Source: an uncultured Paenibacillaceae bacterium
GTDB taxonomy: Bacteria > Bacillota > Bacilli > Paenibacillales > CALAME01
Assembly: GCA_937983035.1 (NCBI GenBank)
Contig: CALKAN010000088.1
Span: forward strand, 1 to 16,827
Direction of reading: 5' to 3'
Length of the DNA stretch: 16,827 nucleotides
The stretch's first letter is position 1. Each line of letters starts with the position of its first letter. The notes below the pieces were generated by a model. That model was not told the origin of the DNA. It worked only from the letters and a program-made list of their open reading frames with translations, and did no database searches. Positions 1 to 6,274 of the stretch are shown in pieces. Position numbers and translations under genes: made by a program.

Positions 1-72
1 GAAAAAGCCCAAAAAAATGAACTTAGGTTCAAAATAAATGAAGAAAAGTTTAAAAAGCAGCCGCAAGATTAA
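1..72 (+). CDS. 3' end of an unidentified gene (partial, enters from left edge)
   Basis: Frame 1 is open from the first base to a TAA at 70-72 and gives 23 residues ending KFKKQPQD. The tail is very rich in Lys, Glu and Gln and looks like the charged C-terminal end of a protein. The other two plus frames close early (stops near 18 and 34), which mildly supports this frame. There is too little sequence to name a family. No T-run terminator follows, but an inverted repeat lies at 125-149. Confidence 0.4.
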   Translation, partial: EKAQKNELRFKINEEKFKKQPQD

Positions 73-124
73 GTTTTGGAGGTGTATGAGGCCCCGGGAA
101 AACATCTGCCTGAACTTTGCGGGC

Positions 125-149
125 GGTCATTCGGAAACTTTGAATGACC
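125..149. repeat. Inverted repeat between two convergent gene ends
   Basis: GGTCATTC at 125-132 pairs perfectly with GAATGACC at 142-149 around a 9-base loop. Further G-C pairing can extend the stem outward across a small bulge. It lies between the plus-strand gene ending at 72 and the minus-strand lipoprotein gene ending at 206, where a bidirectional terminator would be expected. No U-tract follows on either strand, so a Rho-independent terminator is not demonstrated. Confidence 0.4.
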
Positions 150-205
150 CGCTGAATCGGCGAGCAGTGTTAGATTCCGCAACGAAAGTTCAATAATATT
201 CTCAA

Positions 206-664
206 TTAGTGAATCGATTCATGGATTACGTCATAATAGTCCCAACTATCGTATTTGAATTTAATGATTTCATATTGAGTGCCTGACAATTCGTATAATT
301 GCTGACCAAGCTGTATTTTGTTTTCTGAAACTAATACTGTCAAATCTTCTTCATCCGGTGAAAATGCAAGAGATTGTTTATCATCAGCAGTTTCAAATGA
401 CTTTACAAAAGTGATTCGGTAAATCCATTCTTCCATCTGAGCATTGCTCTCTTCCATGGCAAAACTATTGAAGTTTGATATCAAGTTCAGCACATCTTCC
501 TGTCGATGAATGATCTTGTATTCGATCTTATCATTTGTTTTATATTCAAATATGGCACCATAATAAACATTTTTTTCGATCCGCTCGTTGTTATTGCCTG
601 AACTCGTACAGCCTGCAAATATTAACATCGCAATAACCAGTGACAATATAGTTGCCTTTTTCAT
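206..664 (-). CDS. Small secreted lipoprotein of unknown function
   Basis: This encodes 152 residues. The N-terminus is a lipoprotein signal peptide: MKK, a hydrophobic stretch, then the lipobox FAGC with the lipidated Cys at about residue 19, followed by an Asn/Ser-rich linker. The product should therefore be anchored on the outer face of the cytoplasmic membrane. The remaining roughly 130 residues are polar and rich in Glu, Tyr and Ile, with no motif I recognise. I chose the ATG at 664 because a G-rich Shine-Dalgarno (GGGGGGAA on the minus strand) sits just before it. An in-frame start at 691 would put nine extra residues before the signal peptide. The gene looks more A+T-rich than its neighbours, which may hint at later acquisition. 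It is monocistronic with its own promoter at 701-729. Function is unknown. Confidence 0.75.
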   Translation of the reverse strand: MKKATILSLVIAMLIFAGCTSSGNNNERIEKNVYYGAIFEYKTNDKIEYKIIHRQEDVLNLISNFNSFAMEESNAQMEEWIYRITFVKSFETADDKQSLAFSPDEEDLTVLVSENKIQLGQQLYELSGTQYEIIKFKYDSWDYYDVIHESIH

Positions 665-700
665 CAAATGTTCCCCCCGGTGAAGTAACAATCGTGTTCT

Positions 701-729
701 ATTTTACCTCTAAATGGCCAAAATTTCAC
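701..729 (-). promoter_or_regulatory. Candidate sigma-A promoter of the lipoprotein gene
   Basis: Read on the minus strand, a -35-like GTGAAA (729-724) is followed by a 17-base spacer and a -10-like TAAAAT (706-701). Transcription would start near 694, about 30 bases before the ATG at 664, leaving room for the G-rich ribosome binding site. The -35 matches the consensus at four of six positions. Prediction by eye only. Confidence 0.45.
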
Positions 730-1233
730 GAAAACAGCTTGACGTTCTTTCAAAGTCAATCCCGACCGATGCACACCAACTGGCAAATAATCCAAGTTGG
801 GCAGTGACAGGCAGGGCCGGAAGAAATACCGGCAGGGATAATAAGGCTAATAACAGATATGACAAATTAATGCTGGAATCAATCTGGCTTGATTGCGGTT
901 TGGCGGCTTCCGCACGATCTCTTAAGAACGGCAACGATTTTTGCATCGAATCGACCAAACACTGCCAATTTTCTGTTAAAATGAGGAAGTAGAAGAAGCG
1001 TATTCATTCCTTAATCATCGTAAAACGCCCATGCATCAAATTCAATCTGACAAGCAGTCGGCATTCTGTATGGGAGTTGGGAGGATAAAGGAGCGCAGCA
1101 GGGAGGACGCAGAATATTGTGTACGGCAAGACATACAGAGCATTTGCCAATGCTGCATACAGAGAAGTTGAGGTTATGTCAGGTTATGCATTGGCGGCGT
1201 CCGGATTGAATATGCTTCAGCAGGATCTGAAAA
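730..1233. other. About 500 bases with no convincing gene
   Basis: The stretch between the lipoprotein promoter and the Gfo/Idh gene has open frames on both strands but none with a credible start. The minus frame 958-710 would encode a protein with a Leu/Pro-rich hydrophobic core, and its codons look fairly natural, but there is no ribosome binding site before it. The overlapping plus frame 714-992 is polar and also lacks one. A GTG-initiated frame from 1119 has GGGAGG upstream at rather long spacing and runs out of frame into the Gfo/Idh gene. A small hairpin (GCCGG 816-820, CCGGC 829-833) is present. I see no riboswitch, tRNA or insertion-sequence end. A decayed gene remnant is possible. 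Confidence 0.4.
974..982 (+). promoter_or_regulatory. Candidate extended -10 promoter upstream of the Gfo/Idh gene
   Basis: TGT TAAAAT at 974-982 fits an extended -10 element (TGn followed by a five-of-six TATAAT match). No good -35 is visible at the usual distance. If used, transcription would begin near 989 and give the Gfo/Idh mRNA a leader of about 270 bases, in which I recognise no riboswitch or T-box. Low certainty. Confidence 0.3.
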
Positions 1234-1257
1234 ATGAATATTCGGGAGGGATCGAAC

Positions 1258-2256
1258 ATGAGGAAATTAAATTGGGGCGTGCTTGGCACTGGCAGAATTG
1301 TGGAAAAAGGCGGAACCGCAATCACACGCGCGGAGAACAGTCGGTGGATCGGCATTGCTGGGAGAAATGCTGAAAACAGCAAAAAAGCAGCGGAAAAGTA
1401 CGGTCTGTCCAAAGTTTACGAGAGCTATGACCAGCTGTTGGCAGATCCGGAGATTGATGCGGTATACATTGCGTTGTTAAATCATCTTCATCACGAGTGG
1501 ACAATCAAAGCGATTCGAGCCGGCAAGCATGTGCTGCTGGAAAAACCGTTTGCGCTGAATGCGCAGGAAGCGGAGGGGATTCATGAAGAAGCGCAAAAGC
1601 ACAATATTCAAGTGATGGAAGCACACGTATGGCATTATTATCCGGGTTATGAATGGGCAAGAACGAAAATTAAAGAAGGAAAAATCGGCGAAGTCGGCAT
1701 TTTCCGCAGTTCCTTCCATTTCCATTTGGCAGAAGGAAGCACGCGCTGGGTTCGCGAATGGGGAGGCGGCTGCTTGTATGACATCGGATGTTATCCTGTC
1801 GTATGGAGCCGGTATTTTATTGGAGAAGAGCCTATAGCCGCAGAATGTTCGCTTGCAATGCATGAGGAATACGGGGTTGACCGCCGTTTCAGCGGAACGT
1901 TGTATTATCCCGGGAACAAAACGGCGCAGTTGAGCGCGGCTTTCGATCTGACAGGCGGAACATCGTTTGAGATCGTTGGAAGCGCCGGCACGATGAGATT
2001 TTACAATAAGGTGACGCCGGACCGCATGGAAAATATTATCGAGCTGAACAGTGACAAGGACGGAAGTGAAACGAAAACGTGGGTGACGGATCGCATTGAA
2101 CCATTTAAAGAACAAGTGGAAGCGTTTGCCGAAGCTGTGCTGGAAGGCAAACCGACGCCGCGGGGATCGGAAGAAGGGGTCATTCACATGCGAATACTTG
2201 ATGCGTTGTTTGAGGCTGATCGACTGGGCCGGAGGGTGGAATTAAAATTGAAATAA
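1258..2256 (+). CDS. Gfo/Idh/MocA family NAD(P)-dependent oxidoreductase
   Basis: This 332-residue protein has the normal length and two-domain layout of the Gfo/Idh/MocA family, which oxidises or reduces sugars, inositols and related polyols with NAD(P). The N-terminal Rossmann fold carries GTGRI at residues 10-14. The family signature EKPF is at 95-98, where the Lys normally takes part in catalysis. The second-domain signature GGGCLYDIGCY spans 169-179. The DIGCY form, with Tyr rather than the DxGxH His, points towards the dihydrodiol or xylose dehydrogenase-like branch. The substrate cannot be read from sequence. I chose the ATG at 1258 because GGGAGGG sits 7 bases before it; an in-frame ATG at 1234 would add eight residues and lacks such a site. 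The protein should be cytoplasmic. No sugar transporter or regulator adjoins it. Confidence 0.9.
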   Translation: MRKLNWGVLGTGRIVEKGGTAITRAENSRWIGIAGRNAENSKKAAEKYGLSKVYESYDQLLADPEIDAVYIALLNHLHHEWTIKAIRAGKHVLLEKPFALNAQEAEGIHEEAQKHNIQVMEAHVWHYYPGYEWARTKIKEGKIGEVGIFRSSFHFHLAEGSTRWVREWGGGCLYDIGCYPVVWSRYFIGEEPIAAECSLAMHEEYGVDRRFSGTLYYPGNKTAQLSAAFDLTGGTSFEIVGSAGTMRFYNKVTPDRMENIIELNSDKDGSETKTWVTDRIEPFKEQVEAFAEAVLEGKPTPRGSEEGVIHMRILDALFEADRLGRRVELKLK

Positions 2257-2267
2257 GGATCGGCGTT

Positions 2268-2304
2268 GCAAAACTGCAGGAAAAGTGACAAACAATCGTT
2301 TTGC
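2268..2304. repeat. Inverted repeat after the Gfo/Idh gene
   Basis: GCAAAAC at 2268-2274 pairs with GTTTTGC at 2298-2304 across a 23-base loop. An outer pairing of CGTTGC with a later GCAACG may add to it. No T-run follows, so I do not call it a terminator. It may weakly separate the Gfo/Idh gene from the next transcript. Confidence 0.25.
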
Positions 2305-2406
2305 GCATGGACGGCAACGTTCCTTAAATGCACGGTTCATATTGCGGATTTTGCGGAAGTTTCAATTTTTTAGTTTGAACTGGAACATGCTGGGACCGGT
2401 AATTTA

Positions 2407-2415
2407 TGCTAAAAT
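2407..2415 (+). promoter_or_regulatory. Candidate extended -10 promoter for the aldo/keto reductase and OsmC genes
   Basis: TGC TAAAAT at 2407-2415 is a good extended -10 element. A -35 match at 16-18 bases is poor. It would start transcription near 2422, about 50 bases before the ATG at 2475, and could drive both the reductase and the OsmC-family gene. Confidence 0.45.
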
Positions 2416-2474
2416 ACGGACAGGTTGAATGAATAGGATTTTATAAAATCACTTTAGACAGGGAGGGTTTGCAA

Positions 2475-3305
2475 ATGAAACATATAGCGGATGCAACGCA
2501 GCTGCACAATGGAGTGCGCATGCCTTGGCTGGGGCTGGGCGTGTGGAGAGTAGAAGATGGAAATGAAGTGGAAAACGCGGTTCGAACGGCATTGGAAGTC
2601 GGTTACCGCAGCATCGATACGGCCAAAGTGTACGGGAATGAAGCCGGGGTGGGCAAAGCGTTGAAAGAAAGCGGCGTGCCGCGTGAAGAAGTGTTTATTA
2701 CGACGAAAGTGTGGAATGACGATCAAGGGTATGAATCCACTTTGGAAGCATTCGAAGGAAGCCGTCAACGCCTCGGCGTGGATGTGATTGATTTGTATCT
2801 GATTCATTGGCCGGTGAAAGGAAAATATATCGATACGTGGCGGGCGATGGAAAAGCTGTACAAAGAAGGCAAGGTGCGGGCGATCGGCGTGAGCAATTTT
2901 CATCAACATCATTTGGACAATCTGCTGGCTGAATGTGAAATTGTTCCGATGGTAAATCAAGTCGAGATGCATCCATATTTGAATCAAGAGCCGCTGCATA
3001 ACTATTGCCGGGAGAAGGGAATCCAACTGGAAGCATGGAGCCCATTGATGCAAGGCAAGTTCAAGGAGGAGCCGTTGTTTAGCGAATTGGCAGAGAAGTA
3101 CGGCAAAACAGAAGCGCAAATTATTTTGCGTTGGGACTTGCAGCGGGAAATCGTGACGATTCCGAAATCGGTCACTCCTTCCCGAATCGCTGAAAATGCG
3201 GACATTTTCGATTTTGAATTGACCGCAGAAGATATGGATCGCATTATGGCTCTTCATCGAGGGCAGCGGTTTGGCCGCAATCCGGAAGAATTGGATAAAG
3301 AATAA
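2475..3305 (+). CDS. yvgN: Aldo/keto reductase, YvgN/YtbE-like
   Basis: This 276-residue protein is a cytoplasmic NADPH-dependent aldo/keto reductase that reduces aldehydes and alpha-dicarbonyls. The catalytic tetrad is visible: Asp48 and Tyr53 (SIDTAKVYGNE), Lys78 (TTKVWN) and His111 (LIHWP). The family signature GVSNF and the cofactor-phosphate region IPKS, R and N (TIPKSVTPSRIAENADIF) are intact. Length and sequence closely resemble B. subtilis YvgN as I remember it, a glyoxal/methylglyoxal reductase; I could not run an alignment. I chose the ATG at 2475 because GGGAGGG ends 7 bases before it. A TTG two codons earlier is in frame but too close to that site. The OsmC-family gene follows 62 bases later with no terminator between, so the two are probably co-transcribed as a carbonyl/peroxide detoxification unit. 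Confidence 0.92.
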   Translation: MKHIADATQLHNGVRMPWLGLGVWRVEDGNEVENAVRTALEVGYRSIDTAKVYGNEAGVGKALKESGVPREEVFITTKVWNDDQGYESTLEAFEGSRQRLGVDVIDLYLIHWPVKGKYIDTWRAMEKLYKEGKVRAIGVSNFHQHHLDNLLAECEIVPMVNQVEMHPYLNQEPLHNYCREKGIQLEAWSPLMQGKFKEEPLFSELAEKYGKTEAQIILRWDLQREIVTIPKSVTPSRIAENADIFDFELTAEDMDRIMALHRGQRFGRNPEELDKE

Positions 3306-3320
3306 AATCCGGATAAGGAA

Positions 3321-3362
3321 ATGGAACAAATTCATCAGAACTTGAAGTGGAAAGGATCGTAA
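3321..3362 (+). CDS. Possible 13-residue leader peptide before the OsmC-family gene
   Basis: An ATG at 3321 is preceded by GGATAAGGAA, a reasonable ribosome binding site, and reads MEQIHQNLKWKGS before a TAA at 3360-3362. The stop lies 5 bases before the OsmC ATG at 3368, and the probable OsmC ribosome binding site (GAAAGGA, 3350-3356) lies inside this ORF. That arrangement would allow translational coupling. It may equally be chance in a 62-base gap. Confidence 0.3.
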   Translation: MEQIHQNLKWKGS

Positions 3363-3367
3363 CTAAC

Positions 3368-3751
3368 ATGGAATTTAAGATGAAAGAACATAGTTTTCAG
3401 GCGGAGTTTGAATACGGCACGATCGATATTTCGGGAGATGCGCAATACGGGTTTCGTCCTTATCAGCTGCTGGTCTCCTCTGTTGCTGTGTGCAGCGGTG
3501 GAGTGATGCGCAAGATCCTGGACAAGATGCGCATTCCATATGAAGACATTCGCATTAAAGCAGATGTGACGCGTAATCCAGATGAAGCGGACCGCATCGA
3601 ACGGATCGCTCTTCATTTCGAGTTGAAAGGCATCGATATCGCCGATGAAAGAATGGAGAAAGTAATGGCGCTCACCCGCAAAAATTGCGCCATGTATCAA
3701 TCCGTGAAAGACAGCATTGACATCCAAGAAACGTTCACGATCATCAAGTGA
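3368..3751 (+). CDS. OsmC-family protein (putative peroxide/hydroperoxide reductase)
   Basis: This 127-residue protein has the usual compact length of the OsmC/Ohr/YhfA superfamily, whose better known members reduce organic hydroperoxides through a reactive cysteine pair. Cys42 lies in the central helix (SSVAVCSGGVMRKIL) and Cys107 in the C-terminal helix (RKNCAMYQS), as the family expects. The ligand or substrate of this particular branch is not evident. I chose the ATG at 3368, preceded by GAAAGGA at 3350-3356 with rather long spacing (11 bases). An in-frame GTG at 3347 would add seven residues but has no Shine-Dalgarno. It follows the aldo/keto reductase without a terminator and ends before a strong one, so it is the last gene of that transcript. 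The protein should be cytoplasmic. Confidence 0.87.
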   Translation: MEFKMKEHSFQAEFEYGTIDISGDAQYGFRPYQLLVSSVAVCSGGVMRKILDKMRIPYEDIRIKADVTRNPDEADRIERIALHFELKGIDIADERMEKVMALTRKNCAMYQSVKDSIDIQETFTIIK

Positions 3752-3791
3752 TGTCCAGTCTTTTTAAAGCAAATGAAGTTTATTTTTGCAG

Positions 3792-3860
3792 CCAAATTCA
3801 ACGGCCGGAGCTGTTTCGTCAGCATTGGAAGCAGCTCTCCGTCGAATTTGGTTTTTTATT
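3792..3860 (+). terminator. Strong Rho-independent terminator after the OsmC-family gene
   Basis: CCAAATTC (3792-3799) pairs with GAATTTGG (3844-3851). Inner pairs ACGG/CCGT and GAGCTG/CAGCTC extend the stem with small bulges, and TTTTTT (3852-3857) follows directly. This is a textbook long hairpin with a U-tract, about 40 bases after the OsmC stop. Confidence 0.9.
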
Positions 3861-3903
3861 TATTAAATTCAATATTTTTCCATAGTTAGAAATCCGCAAC
3901 TTT

Positions 3904-3932
3904 TTCAGACAAGTCACGTCTAAGTTTATAGT
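3904..3932 (+). promoter_or_regulatory. Candidate promoter of the GerM-like/amidase genes
   Basis: TTCAGA (3904-3909), a 17-base spacer and TATAGT (3927-3932) resemble a vegetative sigma-A promoter, with four of six and five of six consensus matches. The start site would be near 3939, leaving a leader of about 125 bases. That leader holds a small hairpin (CTTGCCG near 4001, CGGCGAG near 4019). I saw no clear sigma-E type site (CATACANT-like -10), though sporulation control would be expected for a GerM homologue. Apart from this and the terminator, the 311-base gap 3752-4062 shows nothing else. Confidence 0.45.
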
Positions 3933-4062
3933 GTGCTTCCATTGGATGCTTCTCTTGCGGGATCGCGTGCTGCTTGATACGATAACCTCCGAAGCAAAAG
4001 CTTGCCGGCTTAATTTACTCGGCGAGCAATTGATGATACTTCAAGTAAAGGAGGGATAGGCA

Positions 4063-4632
4063 ATGAGGCGTAAATGGCTGTTTGCAAGCATTCTCGCAAT
4101 AGTTCTCATGCTGCTGACGGCATGTGGACAATTTCATTCCAAAGAGGACAATGGTCAGAATGCATCCCCAGATCCTGTTTCCGAGCCGCCGCAAGAAGAA
4201 GTGCAAACTTATGCGGTTGAGCTCTATTTTGCAGACGCAGATTTAATGCATTTGTACAAGGTTGAGAGAGAAGTTCAAGCAGAAGAGGAAGATGAGCTTC
4301 CTTTGGAAACATTGAAGCTGTGGATTCAAGGACCGGAGCAAGAGGAGCTTGCCGGCTTGATTCCGACAGATGTAGAAGTGAAAGATCTGAAGATTGCGGA
4401 AGGTTTGGCGACGGTAAACTTTTCAGAAGAGATTTTGAAAGCGAATGTAGGGTCCACCGGGGAGCTGTTTATATTAGATTCACTGGCTTTGATTTTAAAG
4501 CAATTTGATGCAGATCAAGTACAGATTCTAGTTAACGGCGAAACCGTGGAAACATTGTACGGGCACATTAAGGTGGAAGAGCCTTATTCCTATGAAGATG
4601 ATCGAAACTATGATATCAAAATATTCCAATGA
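4063..4632 (+). CDS. GerMN-domain lipoprotein (GerM-like sporulation/germination protein)
   Basis: This 189-residue protein starts with a lipoprotein signal peptide, and LLTAC places the lipidated Cys at 21. An acidic Pro/Glu-rich linker to about residue 46 is followed by one GerMN domain (about 47-185). That domain carries the typical pattern of a strand VELYFAD, a helix ETLKLWIQGP, then IPTDVEVKDLKIAEGLATVNFS and VQILVNGETVETLYGH. GerM of B. subtilis, as I remember it, has two such domains, so this is a shorter single-domain version. GerM proteins act outside the membrane in spore cortex formation and germination; the exact role here is inference. The start has an excellent AAAGGAGGG (4047-4055), 7 bases before the ATG. 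The amidase gene follows 120 bases later with no terminator between, which suggests a shared cell-wall role. Confidence 0.88.
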   Translation: MRRKWLFASILAIVLMLLTACGQFHSKEDNGQNASPDPVSEPPQEEVQTYAVELYFADADLMHLYKVEREVQAEEEDELPLETLKLWIQGPEQEELAGLIPTDVEVKDLKIAEGLATVNFSEEILKANVGSTGELFILDSLALILKQFDADQVQILVNGETVETLYGHIKVEEPYSYEDDRNYDIKIFQ

Positions 4633-4752
4633 TCGTCATATTTCTGTGGAAATTTTCTATGGAACGATTGCAGCAGGATAAAAGCAGCCTTCGCTGTCTT
4701 CGCGCAAGAGACCATTCATCCAATGACTTACCAGCTAGACTAGAGGTGGAAC

Positions 4753-6132
4753 ATGAGACTACGAGTAATAGGCTTGACGCTGCTGTTCCTTTGTTTGATT
4801 GCACCTGCAGTTAGTTATGCGGATGATCCCATTCGAGTTTATATTAATGATGAGCCGTTGGACGCTGCTTATGAATCTCTGATTATTGCAGACCGTACTT
4901 ATGTTCCAATTCGAGTAATTGCAGAGAAATGGGGAGCTGTAGTTGGTTGGAACCAGGCGAATCAGCAAGTGCGCATTCAGAAGGATCGCCTGATCATTGA
5001 CTTATTCATTGGTGAAAATGAAGCGGTCGTAAACCGGGAGCCTGTTTATTCCGATGCGGCTCCGGTCGTAGTGGATGGACGTACGCTGATTCCTTTGCGT
5101 TTCGTAGGAGAGCTGCTGGGCGCTCATGTGCGGTATGACGCAGCCAGCCATTCGGTCTATGTCCAGCTTCCGTCTGAACAAGGAAAAGGATCAGACCAAG
5201 AGGAAGAGAAGAAACCTGAAGAAGACCAGGCAGAGGAGCCTCGGCATGAAGATGCAGCCGCTGTTTTGAAAGGAATTACAGTGCTGGAGGATCTGGTGGT
5301 TGTTCAGTTGGACGGCGACACGACGCTGGATGATTTTTATTTAAAAGCTCCTGAACGAATCGTATTGGATTTCAAACACGCAGTATTCGATATTCAAGAT
5401 GAGACGCACCAGTTCAATCCAGACACCTACCAATTTATCGTCCCTTCTCCAGGCGGTTTGATTGAAGCGGTTCGCTACGGATTGCATGACCAAGATGAAC
5501 CGTTCACGCGCGTCGTCATTGACTTAAATACGCGCGGTCAATATGAGATTGTCAGCGACGAGGAACAAAGCCAGATTTTGATTTACGTTCAGCCTGGCGT
5601 GTATAAAGTCGTGCTCGATGCCGGGCATGGAGGGCATGATCCCGGAGCCATCAGCTACACGGGAAAATCAGAGAAATGGTTTAACTTGAGCGTTGCGAAG
5701 AAAATTGCGAACTTGCTGGAAAAAGAACCTAGAGTTCAGCCATACTTAACTCGCGCCACGGACGATTTCGTAACATTGGAAAGAAGAGCGGAATTTGCGA
5801 ACGAAATCGACGCAGATTTGTTCATGTCCGTGCATGCCAATGCATACAAGCAGTCTACTCGAGGGACAGAAACTTACTATTATCACAGCAACAGCAAGCA
5901 ATTTGGAGAAATTGTTCATCGGCATTTAGTGAACGCTACTGGTTTCCCGGATCGGAAATTGCAGCGAGCGAGATTTTATGTGCTTCGGAATACGGACATG
6001 CCGGCTGTGCTCATCGAAGCAGGCTTCCTTACGAATCCGACAGAGGAAAAGTTGTTATTCCAGGATGATTTTCAGAATAAAATTGCTGAAGCAATGGCTG
6101 ATGCAATTAAGGAATATCTCAATCTTTCATAA
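4753..6132 (+). CDS. Secreted N-acetylmuramoyl-L-alanine amidase with Cu-amine-oxidase-N, AMIN and Amidase_3 domains
   Basis: This 459-residue exported enzyme cleaves the bond between N-acetylmuramic acid and the stem peptide of peptidoglycan. A Sec signal peptide (about 1-23, cleaving after SYA) is followed by a copper-amine-oxidase N-terminal-like domain (about 25-140, with RTYVPIRVIAEKWG and a second GRTLIPLRFVGELLG repeat). An acidic Glu/Lys linker (about 141-168) leads to an AMIN domain (about 170-280) for envelope targeting and a C-terminal Amidase_3 domain (about 284-457). Expected zinc ligands and catalytic residues are present: His292 (DAGHGGHDPGA), Glu307, His361 (SVHANA) and Glu422 (LIEAGFL). 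GAGGTGG lies just before the ATG. It follows the GerM-like gene and ends at a hairpin. The first domain name describes a fold used for wall or protein binding; it does not imply oxidase activity. Confidence 0.93.
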   Translation: MRLRVIGLTLLFLCLIAPAVSYADDPIRVYINDEPLDAAYESLIIADRTYVPIRVIAEKWGAVVGWNQANQQVRIQKDRLIIDLFIGENEAVVNREPVYSDAAPVVVDGRTLIPLRFVGELLGAHVRYDAASHSVYVQLPSEQGKGSDQEEEKKPEEDQAEEPRHEDAAAVLKGITVLEDLVVVQLDGDTTLDDFYLKAPERIVLDFKHAVFDIQDETHQFNPDTYQFIVPSPGGLIEAVRYGLHDQDEPFTRVVIDLNTRGQYEIVSDEEQSQILIYVQPGVYKVVLDAGHGGHDPGAISYTGKSEKWFNLSVAKKIANLLEKEPRVQPYLTRATDDFVTLERRAEFANEIDADLFMSVHANAYKQSTRGTETYYYHSNSKQFGEIVHRHLVNATGFPDRKLQRARFYVLRNTDMPAVLIEAGFLTNPTEEKLLFQDDFQNKIAEAMADAIKEYLNLS

Positions 6133-6135
6133 ATG

Positions 6136-6186
6136 AAGCTGGCCCCGCCTTTTCTGAAAGGCATTCGGCCAGCTTGTTTCTTATTT
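6136..6186 (+). terminator. Two-tier hairpin terminator after the amidase gene
   Basis: AAGCTGGCC (6136-6144) pairs perfectly with GGCCAGCTT (6167-6175). Inside it a second stem, GCCTTT (6147-6152) with AAAGGC (6157-6162), closes a TCTG loop. The downstream tract GTTTCTTATTT is T-rich but interrupted. It sits four bases after the amidase stop and faces the convergent cardiolipin synthase gene, whose stop is about 90 bases further on. Confidence 0.75.
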
Positions 6187-6274
6187 GGCTGCTTTTTGTC
6201 TAAAGATTCATTCAGACCGTTTCAAATGCGCATGCCGGCACGTTTCTTGCGAACGCTGAAAGAGCGAACTGGAG

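Noticed and set aside
714..992. 92-codon plus-strand frame
   Set aside because: No Shine-Dalgarno precedes its ATG, the product has no recognisable motif, and it overlaps both the lipoprotein promoter and a minus frame. I kept it only as part of the gene-poor stretch.
1031..1171. 46-codon plus frame rich in Cys and Gln
   Set aside because: It has no ribosome binding site at 1031, its composition is unnatural (CQCC near the end), and it overlaps other equally weak frames.
2454..3335. 293-codon minus-strand open frame
   Set aside because: It lies antisense to the aldo/keto reductase, whose catalytic tetrad is complete. The minus product is rich in Phe, His, Ile and Arg and has no family motif.
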